A stretch of 5,809 bases of DNA from Methanobacteriota archaeon (GTDB lineage Archaea > Thermoplasmatota > DTKX01 > GCA-020343715): positions 1 through 5,809 of the forward strand of contig JAUVRF010000136.1 in NCBI GenBank assembly GCA_030597775.1, in the 5' to 3' direction. Numbering within the stretch: the stretch's first letter is position 1; each line of letters begins with the position of its first letter. The notes under the pieces were generated by a model. That model saw nothing but the letters and a program-made list of their open reading frames with translations, made no database searches and was not told where the DNA came from. The position numbers and the translations under genes were made by a program. This document shows, piece after piece, positions 1 through 5,499 of the stretch.

Positions 1-823
1 GCAGGAAGTGGAAGTTGGTGTTGTACAGGGGGTCCGGGTTGTCGTCGGTGGCGCCGATGGCCTCCCTGACCTCGGGGTCCTGGAGCAGCTTGTAGCGGGT
101 CTCCTCGACGATCTCGATGTCCATCGGGCACGCAACCTCGCACCTGCGGCACTCGATGCAGGTGTGGGGCTCGATGTACACCCGGTGGTAGGACACCCGG
201 TCCAGGAGGGCAAGGAAGGCGCCAGGGGGGCAGTAGTACTTGCACCACATCCTGGGCTCGTAGGCGTAGGCGATGTAGCTGAAGCCCGCGAAGAAGAAGA
301 GGGGCAGCAGCATGAGCACCGGGATGCCCAGGAAGGCGGGTCCCGCCAGGCGGGCCGTGGCCCCGATGGGACAGATGGCGCAGAAGAAGTAAGAACCCAG
401 GGCGAAGCTGGCGAGCACGAAGCCCAGCAGGAAGCCGTACTTGATGGTGCGGTCACGAAGTGCGTTGACGATGTAAGCGTCGGGCAGCTCCCTCTTCACC
501 TTCTTGATGGCGCCAACCCCATCCAGCCAGGTGCCGAAGGGGCATATCCAGCTGCAGAACGACCTGCCCATTATCAGGGTGAGGACGATCAGGATCCCGA
601 CGGAGACGGTAACGAGTATGATCGCGTTCGTGGCGGCGAACGCGAACTGCGAGCCGATGGCCACGGCGAAGAACTGGATCCCGTAGAAGGGGTCCAGGAA
701 ACAGAATGTCCCGATCGACATGTAGCGCAGGAATACCAGCGGAAGTCCCACGAAGGCGACAACGAAGAAGACGAGCCTCACGGCCAGTCTGTAGTTCTGC
801 TTGCCCACGGTCCAAGGTACCAC
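1..823 (-). CDS. NapH-like polyferredoxin membrane protein, 3' partial
   Basis: At least 274 residues, cut by the window edge. It is a NapH/CcoG-related membrane iron-sulfur protein that in known systems oxidises quinol and passes electrons to a NapG partner. The helices lie at about 13-33, 50-85 (one or two spans), 129-147 and 163-188. Cysteine motifs in order are FCSWICPFG (Cys 90, 94), FCAICPIGA (148, 151), WCKYYCPPGA (194, 198) and a complete CIECRRCEVACP (222, 225, 228, 232). NapH usually has a second cluster motif after this one, which would lie beyond position 1. Three C-x2/3-CP-type motifs between helices is one more than the usual two. The start is GTG at 823, with GTG at 832 as a less likely option. 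A NapG-like Tat protein near the head of the operon is its natural partner. Its frame has no stop in the window, so it could be overlooked by ORF callers that require one. Confidence 0.88.
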   Translation of the reverse strand, partial: MVPWTVGKQNYRLAVRLVFFVVAFVGLPLVFLRYMSIGTFCFLDPFYGIQFFAVAIGSQFAFAATNAIILVTVSVGILIVLTLIMGRSFCSWICPFGTWLDGVGAIKKVKRELPDAYIVNALRDRTIKYGFLLGFVLASFALGSYFFCAICPIGATARLAGPAFLGIPVLMLLPLFFFAGFSYIAYAYEPRMWCKYYCPPGAFLALLDRVSYHRVYIEPHTCIECRRCEVACPMDIEIVEETRYKLLQDPEVREAIGATDDNPDPLYNTNFHFL

Positions 824-828
824 CTGTG

Positions 829-837
829 TCACCCCCC
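829..837 (-). promoter_or_regulatory. Shine-Dalgarno site of the NapH-like gene
   Basis: GGGGGGTGA directly follows the stop codon of the 84-residue gene and lies five bases before the GTG at 823. An alternative GTG at 832 sits inside this SD and has no site of its own, so 823 is preferred. Confidence 0.65.
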
Positions 838-1092
838 TCAGGTCAAGGCGTATATCGCCCCTCCGCTGATCATACCACCGACGCAAGCACCGAACAGGGC
901 CACAGGGTCCAACGAACCTCCGACGAAGGAGAAGGCGACCCACATGAGGGCGCCGCAGATGATCCCCGAACCCACGAGGGTCCAGAGGGACTTCCAGTCC
1001 ATGCCTCGCACCTCCTTCTCGTGGACGAGGCGCTCTGGGCCGTACTTGGGCTCCTCCACATCGGGAAGCCCCTTACCTGACTTGTCAGCCAT
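838..1092 (-). CDS. Small two-helix membrane protein, 84 residues, related to the 53-residue protein
   Basis: The product starts with about 35 charged, soluble residues (MADKSGKGLPDVEEPKYG and onward). Helix one follows at residues 36-58 (SGIICGALMWVAFSF) and helix two at 62-82 (PVALFGACVGGMISGGAIYA). The start at 1092 is chosen because GGAGGTGA lies five bases upstream. A GTG at 1119 in the same frame would add nine residues but would place this SD inside the gene and would overlap the preceding gene. Helix-by-helix it aligns with the 53-residue protein: CG-x4-VA (Cys46 to Cys22) and GG-x3-G-x-A-x-aromatic-A (Gly72/Gly73 to Gly42/Gly43). It adds the soluble N-terminal arm, which is predicted to be cytoplasmic from its charge. 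The family is unknown to me; an accessory subunit of the membrane complex is the best guess. Confidence 0.85.
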   Translation of the reverse strand: MADKSGKGLPDVEEPKYGPERLVHEKEVRGMDWKSLWTLVGSGIICGALMWVAFSFVGGSLDPVALFGACVGGMISGGAIYALT

Positions 1093-1097
1093 GCCTG

Positions 1098-1105
1098 TCA
1101 CCTCC
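1098..1105 (-). promoter_or_regulatory. Shine-Dalgarno site of the 84-residue membrane protein gene
   Basis: A perfect GGAGGTGA lies five bases before the ATG at 1092, in the 14-base gap after the 53-residue gene. It is the strongest SD in the window and rules in favour of the shorter start. Confidence 0.85.
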
Positions 1106-1106
1106 G

Positions 1107-1268
1107 TCATATCGCCCACATCGCGAGGCCCACCACCAGGCCGCCCATGAGCCCTCCGGCCTCGAACGGTTTGCGGCCCAGGGCCACGTTGAGCATTATC
1201 CCGCAGAGGAGTCCGGCGAAGATGAACACCCCCAGGAGGATGAGCTTGGTCATCGGGTCCAATCCCAT
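1107..1268 (-). CDS. Small two-helix membrane protein, 53 residues
   Basis: A small gene easily missed by length cut-offs. The ATG at 1268 is preceded by AGGAGG about eight bases upstream, and the gene sits in the short space between the 249-residue protein (four-base gap) and the 84-residue protein (14-base gap). The product is almost entirely two hydrophobic helices: residues 8-30, with LLCGIMLNVALG, and residues 38-53, with GGLMGGLVVGLAMWAI, joined by the short polar turn RKPFE. The same landmarks occur in the next gene: CG followed by VA in helix one, and GG-x3-G-x-A-x-aromatic-A in helix two. The two are probably diverged copies. A packing subunit of the membrane complex is likely; no catalytic role can be argued. 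SD, operon position and the match to its neighbour support that it is real. Confidence 0.8.
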   Translation of the reverse strand: MGLDPMTKLILLGVFIFAGLLCGIMLNVALGRKPFEAGGLMGGLVVGLAMWAI

Positions 1269-1272
1269 CCTA

Positions 1273-2022
1273 TCAGCCTCCTATGGGTTGCACGACCAAT
1301 GCGATCACCAGCGTGCAAACTCCGGTCGCGATCAGGATACCAGCACTCTGGGCCCTGGCCGAACGGCCTATCGGGAGACCCAGGTTCCCCTCCCCGATAC
1401 CCCCGATGCCGCCGAGGGTAGAGGGGCCGCACGAGGCGGCCGCGTTCACGATGAAGCCCGCGACCAGCGCGGAGATCATCACCTGTGCCGCGTCGGATTC
1501 AAGGCCCAGGCCGTACGACACGGCCAGCGCCGATGCGAACAGGAACACGCCGAGCATCAGGGCTGCCGCGAGTATACGACCGCAGGGCATCGGCATGATG
1601 GTCGGTATGTTGGCCAGGATGACAGCCACACCGACCCATCCGAGTATGGGGATGTTTGTGCCCGGGATGGTGACCCCGGCCAACCATGAAAGGCCAGTGA
1701 TTAGCACATCGAAACCACCCGCCAGGCCGAGGGCGCCGGCGATGAGGAAGCCAGCTGTCATGGCCATGATGGGATGGAGGATGAGACCCGCCATCAGGTC
1801 CTGGAGCTTTGCCTTGCCGATGATCATGATGACGATGGCCAGGAGGATGAGCACCGTCTGGATGGGTACACGGATGTAGGCCTGGAGCAGGATGATGACC
1901 ACCAGCACTCCGATGAAGATCAGCAAGGTCAGTCGACCCCGGTCCATCCTGGCCTTCTCGTCGTCCCGGAAGGGACTCATCAGGATGCGCTTGACGATGT
2001 TATCTGATGATGCGACGGTCAT
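1273..2022 (-). CDS. Polytopic membrane protein, paralogue of the 408-residue protein
   Basis: A 249-residue integral membrane protein with about six to seven helices and no signal peptide. About 30 polar residues precede helix one (LTLLIFIGVLVVIILLQAYI, 31-50) and helix two (about 53-69). The core repeats the landmarks of the previous gene: HPIMAMTAGFLIAGAL from His83, PMPCGRILAAAL with Cys147, NAAASCGPSTLGGIGGIGEG with Cys198, and SAGILIATGVCTLVIALVV near the C-terminus. His83, Cys147, Cys198 and Glu211 all have counterparts in the larger protein. Cysteines fixed inside hydrophobic, glycine-rich segments suggest metal, cluster or thiol chemistry in the membrane, or a re-entrant substrate path. 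This is inference, and I do not recognise the family. The ATG overlaps the previous stop codon (ATGA). The 53-residue gene begins four bases past the stop. Confidence 0.88.
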   Translation of the reverse strand: MTVASSDNIVKRILMSPFRDDEKARMDRGRLTLLIFIGVLVVIILLQAYIRVPIQTVLILLAIVIMIIGKAKLQDLMAGLILHPIMAMTAGFLIAGALGLAGGFDVLITGLSWLAGVTIPGTNIPILGWVGVAVILANIPTIMPMPCGRILAAALMLGVFLFASALAVSYGLGLESDAAQVMISALVAGFIVNAAASCGPSTLGGIGGIGEGNLGLPIGRSARAQSAGILIATGVCTLVIALVVQPIGG

Positions 2023-3245
2023 GGTGACATCCCCCCCGCGGGTCCGGCCGGCTTCTTGAATATCTCCTTCTCCTTCTCGGCCGCCCTGCGTTCGGCCTCC
2101 ATGCGCTCCTGCTCCTCCTCCACCAGGTCGGGTGGTACGGAGTATGTCACGAAGCGCATGACCAGGGCGCAGACGCCCGTCGCCAGGATGATGCCGATCT
2201 GCTGGGCGTCGCTCAGGGAGCCGGGCTCGAGCCGGGCCAATCCCTCACCGATGGTGCCGATGCCCCCGATGAGGGAGGGACCGCAGGACGCCGCTGCGTT
2301 CACGATGAAGGCGAACACCACCACGGACACCAGCCCGGGTATCATGAAGCTGCGGGCCACCCGCACCCCGAAGAACAGGGCCGCGGGCATGAGCGCAGCC
2401 GCGAGGATGCGCCCGCAGGGCATGGCGATTATGGTCGGTAGGTTGACGAGCAGGACCACCACGCCGACGATGCCGAACACGGGGGCGCCGCTCTTGAACT
2501 TGATCCCCTCAAGCCTCTGGAGGCCATCCGCAGCAGCCTCGAAGGCGCCGGCCGCCTCGAGGGCGCCGGCCACCAGGAAGCCCGCGATGAGGGCTGTTAT
2601 GGGGTGGATGATGATGGTCGCCGAGAGCTGGGACAGGTTGAACAGGGCCACGCTGTCATCGTACGTCGAACCGATGTACGCCAGCCCCATGATGATGAAG
2701 GTGGTCAGCAGCAGTGCGGGTTGCACAGGCAGTCGGTCCTGGGGGATGACACCGAGCACCGATGCGATGATGACACCGAAGAACAGCAGGAGGGAGATGG
2801 TCCCGACGATCATGGCCGTGGGCGACATCTGGCCAGCCGTGGGCCCCTCCGGCGTCGTCACATCGGCCTCCAGGGTGTCCACGTTGTTGGAGGCGTCCAC
2901 GTCACCAGGGACGTCCGCCTCGGCCCTCAAGGTCACGGTCCCCGTGTCGGTGGGTACCCAGAAGAAACCAAAGGTCCTCATACCGGTGGTGTTGTTGAAG
3001 GTGAAGTTCTGGGTTCCGAGCACGTCGGTCCCGGCGGTCACCGTGAGGGTGCCATTGGCCCACTCGCCGGCGGCCAGGCCGCCCACGTCGGTGATGTCCA
3101 CGGACACGGTTATGTTGGAGCCCTTGATGGGGGTGTCGGTGTCGATCGAGAGCTCGACGCCGATGTCCACCTCCGCCAACGCGGGGATGGAGAACACGGC
3201 CATTGCGAGGGCCAGCAGGACCAGGATGATGACCGTCCTTCTCAT
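2019..3245 (-). CDS. Signal peptide, CARDB-like domain and polytopic membrane core, unknown family
   Basis: A 408-residue protein of an unrecognised family. Residues 1-24 are a typical Sec signal peptide (MRR, a long hydrophobic run, then ALA). Residues 25-132 look like an extracytoplasmic beta-sandwich of CARDB type: alternating hydrophobics, DTPIKGSNITVSVDI, and a closing ASNNVDTLEADV. It contains NxT sequons at Asn 44, 64, 80, 84 and 85. Residues 142-168 and about 172-192 are membrane helices. Residues 214-365 form the polytopic core, with HPITALIAGFLVAGAL, AMPCGRILAAAL (Cys277) and NAAASCGPSLIGGIG (Cys321). The cytoplasmic tail (372-404) is a charged helix rich in Glu, Arg and Lys. The core is repeated in the next gene, which overlaps by four bases (ATGA). 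The two products probably form a heterodimer in the membrane. Transport, ion translocation or an electron-transfer scaffold are all possible; nothing seen decides between them. Confidence 0.85.
   Translation of the reverse strand: MRRTVIILVLLALAMAVFSIPALAEVDIGVELSIDTDTPIKGSNITVSVDITDVGGLAAGEWANGTLTVTAGTDVLGTQNFTFNNTTGMRTFGFFWVPTDTGTVTLRAEADVPGDVDASNNVDTLEADVTTPEGPTAGQMSPTAMIVGTISLLLFFGVIIASVLGVIPQDRLPVQPALLLTTFIIMGLAYIGSTYDDSVALFNLSQLSATIIIHPITALIAGFLVAGALEAAGAFEAAADGLQRLEGIKFKSGAPVFGIVGVVVLLVNLPTIIAMPCGRILAAALMPAALFFGVRVARSFMIPGLVSVVVFAFIVNAAASCGPSLIGGIGTIGEGLARLEPGSLSDAQQIGIILATGVCALVMRFVTYSVPPDLVEEEQERMEAERRAAEKEKEIFKKPAGPAGGMSP
2850..3173 (-). other. Extracytoplasmic CARDB-like beta-sandwich domain
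   Basis: Residues 25-132 of the 408-residue protein lie between the signal peptide and the first membrane helix. The region contains no cysteine, has alternating beta pattern and several NxT sequons, and ends in the D-x-x-NN-x-x-x motif common in CARDB/Ig-like domains of archaeal surface proteins. The domain call is by resemblance only. The paralogous neighbour protein lacks this domain. Confidence 0.5.
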
Positions 3246-3658
3246 TCGGCCACCCCCCGCAGGGAGCATGCCTCGATCTCATCGACCGTGGGAAGCGGGA
3301 CATCGTCGTTCTTGAGGCCCTTGCCCATCAGGTCGATGTAACGGCGGCCTATCCAGCGGTCGCCGATGCGGTGGAGCCCGATCTGGGAGCCCATCTTCAC
3401 CCGGTCCATGCAGATCAGGCAGGGGCTGAGCTGCACGTCGATCAGCTCACCCTCGTCGGACCTGACGGTGGCCGTCAGGTGGGACTTGCAGGCCCTGATG
3501 GTGCCACATTTGCAGTTCTCCTCCGCGGTCGCCATCTGGTCCTCGACAGCGCCGATCCGCCCCTTCTTCATGGGGGCGAACCACATCTTGGCGTCCATGA
3601 GGAGCAGGTAGAGACCGAACAGCAGCAGTGCCCAGATAGCGAAGTCGTTGTACGTCAT
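3242..3658 (-). CDS. Single-helix membrane protein with multiple cysteines, unknown function
   Basis: A 138-residue protein I do not recognise. Residues 5-22 (DFAIWALLLFGLYLLLMD) form one N-terminal helix, followed by the positive patch KKGR, so the rest is predicted cytoplasmic. The soluble part has CKC at 49-51, Cys58, CLIC at 80-83 and Cys131, enough for a zinc site or an iron-sulfur cluster, although no standard cluster motif is present. The region MGSQIGLHRIGDRWIGRRYI (89-108) is rich in Gly and Arg. The ATG shares its first base with the HdrB-like stop codon, and GAGGGGGTGG at 3666-3675 is the SD. The open frame continues upstream through the HdrB-like gene to 4432, but that part is an out-of-frame shadow. 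The next gene starts with a four-base ATGA overlap. Its position between the Hdr-like pair and the membrane core suggests an adaptor, which is inference. Confidence 0.82.
   Translation of the reverse strand: MTYNDFAIWALLLFGLYLLLMDAKMWFAPMKKGRIGAVEDQMATAEENCKCGTIRACKSHLTATVRSDEGELIDVQLSPCLICMDRVKMGSQIGLHRIGDRWIGRRYIDLMGKGLKNDDVPLPTVDEIEACSLRGVAE
3250..3258 (-). promoter_or_regulatory. Shine-Dalgarno site of the 408-residue membrane protein gene
   Basis: GGGGGGTGG lies four bases before the ATG at 3245 and decides that start over an in-frame start at 3269. The 3245 start puts the MRRTVII signal peptide at the extreme N-terminus and gives an ATGA overlap with the preceding stop codon. Confidence 0.7.
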
Positions 3659-4476
3659 CAGTCGTCCACCCCCTCGTCGACGTCCTTGAACATCATGGCC
3701 AGGTAGCTCTGGGGGGTGATGGAGCGCATGGAGCAGTCCTCGGTCTTCCGGAGCCCCTCGTCGATCTGGAGCTCGCAGAAGGGACACGCGGCAAGGACGA
3801 TGTCCGCCTCGGTCCTCATGAGCTTCTTGATCTTCCGCTCCCGGATCTTGTAGGATAGGTCCTTCTGGGACGCCCTCACGCCTCCGCCGGCGCCGCAGCA
3901 CCTGTCGTGCTCCTCGCACTCCACCCAGGTCTGGTTGGGCAGTGCGTTCACTATGGTCGAGTGCATCAGGTTGCAGTCCACACCAAGGCCCCGGTCCAGG
4001 TGACACGGGTCGTGGGCCGTGACGGTGAGGGGCGGCAGGGGGTCCACCATGTCGGGGTGCAGGATCTCGCCGTTCTTGGCAAGGGAGTAGACCAGTTCCA
4101 TGTAGTGATAGACCTTGATGCCCATCCGCTTGGCCTCGCCAGCGCTCAGCTGGGAACCGCATCCGGGACAGGCGCTGATGATGGTGTCGAAGCCCAGCTT
4201 CTGGATGTTCAGCAGGTTGACGGTCCGCTGCTTGTTGGCCAGCTCCTCGCCGCCGGAACGCAGGATGGGCGAGCCGCAGCAGGACTCGTTGTCCATGGTG
4301 GCGTAGTTGAAACCGTACTTGTCCAGGATGAACCGTGCGGTGTAGCGCGAGCCCACCATCCGACGGGTCATCACGCAGCCCTCGAAGACCAGGAACCTGC
4401 CCCACTGGGCGGTGGTCTTCTCGGCCTTCCACGGCGGGGCCTTAGGCGTCTCCTCGACGGCGACATCGTCGGCCAT
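3658..4476 (-). CDS. hdrB: HdrB-like CCG-domain protein
   Basis: A 272-residue protein with two full CCG domains (CX31-39CCX35-36CXXC). Domain one has Cys34, the pair Cys66-Cys67 in ESCCGSP, and CPGC at 103-106. Domain two has Cys158 in HDPCH, the pair Cys193-Cys194 in DRCCGAGGG, and CPFC at 231-234. In HdrB these motifs bind the non-cubane iron-sulfur clusters that split the CoM-S-S-CoB disulfide. Relatives (TfrB, SdhE, GlcF, DsrK) act on other thiols, disulfides or quinones. All key cysteines are intact, so an active disulfide/thiol redox centre is expected. The substrate cannot be told from sequence. About 25 hydrophilic residues precede the first domain. GGGGGTGG at 4483-4490 lies six bases before the ATG, and the gap to the HdrC-like stop codon is one base. 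The next gene overlaps the stop by one base (TGATG), a sign of translational coupling. Confidence 0.92.
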   Translation of the reverse strand: MADDVAVEETPKAPPWKAEKTTAQWGRFLVFEGCVMTRRMVGSRYTARFILDKYGFNYATMDNESCCGSPILRSGGEELANKQRTVNLLNIQKLGFDTIISACPGCGSQLSAGEAKRMGIKVYHYMELVYSLAKNGEILHPDMVDPLPPLTVTAHDPCHLDRGLGVDCNLMHSTIVNALPNQTWVECEEHDRCCGAGGGVRASQKDLSYKIRERKIKKLMRTEADIVLAACPFCELQIDEGLRKTEDCSMRSITPQSYLAMMFKDVDEGVDD

Positions 4477-4477
4477 C

Positions 4478-5026
4478 TCACGCCACCCCCTTGGGCCTGT
4501 CGCCTTCCTTGTTCATCTGGGACCCGACGATCTTGCCGTAGCCGTCCAGCATCTTCTTGATGTTCTTCTTCTGGTCGTGGATGTTGGGCTTCTTGAGCGG
4601 CACCTCGTCCAGGGTGTTGTTGAAGTTCTCCACCATGTGGATGAGGTGCTTGTGGGCGGCCATCTGGCCCAGGTTGACCGAGGCGAGGATGGCCCGGAAG
4701 TGGTCCATGTCGTGCTTGACGTTGAGGCCACGGGGGCAGGCGTTCACGCAGGCCATGCAGGAGGTGCAGCTGAAGAGCATGAGCTCGTCCGCCTTCTCGT
4801 TGTGGCCCACGCGGGCGTACACCTGGATGCCCTTGGGACCCATGTAAGCGTCCTTGAGCACCGAACGCACGGGGCAATCGGCCACGCATTGCTGGCAGTC
4901 CATGCAGAGGATCGAGCTGTCGAAGCCCCGCTTGGATGCCCAGAGCATGATGATGATGGGCACGAAGGCCACGATGAAGCTGACAGCGGCGTAGACGTTG
5001 ATCGAGTTGAAGAACTCGAGGGCCAT
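4478..5026 (-). CDS. hdrC: HdrC-like iron-sulfur protein with N-terminal membrane anchor
   Basis: A 182-residue electron-transfer subunit that would feed the HdrB-like protein encoded next. Residues 10-30 form one hydrophobic helix (VYAAVSFIVAFVPIIIMLWA) followed by the positive SKR, so the body should lie in the cytoplasm. The soluble part carries two complete cluster motifs: CMDCQQCVADCP (Cys 41, 44, 47, 51) and CTSCMACVNACP (Cys 87, 90, 93, 97). This is the HdrC arrangement, and the length matches HdrC. Classical HdrC is soluble, so the anchor is a deviation that ties the pair to the membrane. The start is supported by AGGAGGGG at 5033-5040, six bases before the ATG, which immediately follows the previous stop codon. 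The HdrC-like call rests on the cluster pattern plus adjacency to HdrB. True heterodisulfide reductase activity is not shown, and GlpC- or DsrK-related partners are alternatives. Confidence 0.87.
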   Translation of the reverse strand: MALEFFNSINVYAAVSFIVAFVPIIIMLWASKRGFDSSILCMDCQQCVADCPVRSVLKDAYMGPKGIQVYARVGHNEKADELMLFSCTSCMACVNACPRGLNVKHDMDHFRAILASVNLGQMAAHKHLIHMVENFNNTLDEVPLKKPNIHDQKKNIKKMLDGYGKIVGSQMNKEGDRPKGVA

Positions 5027-5497
5027 TCAAATCCCCTCCTCGACCTCGGGCCTGGTGATGAGGTCCTTGTTGACGGTCTTGCCCTCCCACCACGGGGCCT
5101 TCTCGACCCCGGACTTGAAGCCCATGTCGGTCAGTGGCACGAATGCCTGGGACAGGGCCGAGGTGGGACACACCGCGTAGCACACCCCGCACACGTCGAA
5201 CCCGGGACACTTGGACCTCGTGTCGTCGGTGAGCTGTGGCAACTGCCATCCCACGGACTTGATCGCCCTGAACGGGCACTCCGCGATGCAAACGCCGCAT
5301 CGGGAGCAGGCCGCAAGGTAGGCATCGACATCTATCTTGTTCACGGTATCCGTGTCGAAGTGGCCAACGACCCCGGAGCCCGGTATCTGTCTTGGTCCGA
5401 TGCTCGCGTGGTTCCCGCGGTTGATGTACCAGCTGTCGAGGGCGGCATGGCCTGCGGCAGCGCCCACCTTCATGAGATCACGCCTGGTGATAGGCAT
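5027..5497 (-). CDS. Tat-signal two-[4Fe-4S] ferredoxin, NapG/MauM-like
   Basis: A 156-residue iron-sulfur protein, probably acting on the outer face of the membrane. The N-terminus has the twin-arginine motif TRRDLMK (residues 4-10, compare S/T-R-R-x-F-L-K), followed by a short, weakly hydrophobic stretch (VGAAAGHAAL). No clear AxA cleavage site is visible, so it may stay anchored. Cluster motif one is CSRCGVCIAECP (Cys 64, 67, 70, 74). Cluster motif two is a wider C97-x5-CGVCYAVCP (Cys 97, 103, 106, 110). Two clusters, a Tat signal and a NapH-like partner in the same operon point to the NapG type, which in nitrate reductase systems passes electrons from quinol across the membrane through NapH. 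The protein is shorter than NapG, which usually has about four clusters. No terminal reductase is seen in the window. The stop codon directly abuts the ATG of the HdrC-like gene. Confidence 0.88.
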   Translation of the reverse strand: MPITRRDLMKVGAAAGHAALDSWYINRGNHASIGPRQIPGSGVVGHFDTDTVNKIDVDAYLAACSRCGVCIAECPFRAIKSVGWQLPQLTDDTRSKCPGFDVCGVCYAVCPTSALSQAFVPLTDMGFKSGVEKAPWWEGKTVNKDLITRPEVEEGI

Positions 5498-5499
5498 CT

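Noticed and set aside
824..837. Intergenic gap as a terminator or promoter site
   Set aside because: Only 14 bases separate the genes and they are filled by an SD sequence; no inverted repeat or T-run is visible.
8..1150. Long open frame on the plus strand opposite the NapH-like gene and the small membrane protein genes
   Set aside because: Its product is low-complexity, rich in Gly, Glu, Asp, His and Arg, with no recognisable domain, and lies antisense to genes with clear cysteine motifs and SD sites. It is a GC-rich shadow.
838..2022. Relation of the membrane proteins to methyltransferase subunits MtrC, MtrD, MtrE and small Mtr subunits
   Set aside because: The general layout of polytopic plus tiny membrane subunits is similar, but I could not recognise any Mtr sequence motif, and no MtrA- or MtrH-type gene is present in the window.
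1273..3245. YeeE/YedE (TsuA) thiosulfate transporter family for the paralogous membrane pair
   Set aside because: Both have Gly-rich membrane cysteines, but the GGC-x2-G-type repeats expected in that family are not seen, so the resemblance is too general to use as an annotation.
2056..3315. 419-codon open frame on the plus strand opposite the 408-residue membrane protein gene
   Set aside because: The product is composed mainly of Ser, Met, Ala, Pro, Thr and Arg without structure, which is typical of the antisense of a GC-rich membrane protein gene. The minus strand carries a signal peptide and conserved motifs.
3242..4432. Possible fusion protein extending the 138-residue protein upstream through the HdrB-like gene
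   Set aside because: The upstream part is a shifted reading of the HdrB-like gene with Arg/Gly/Pro-rich nonsense composition. An SD and an ATG overlapping the HdrB-like stop codon mark the real start at 3658.
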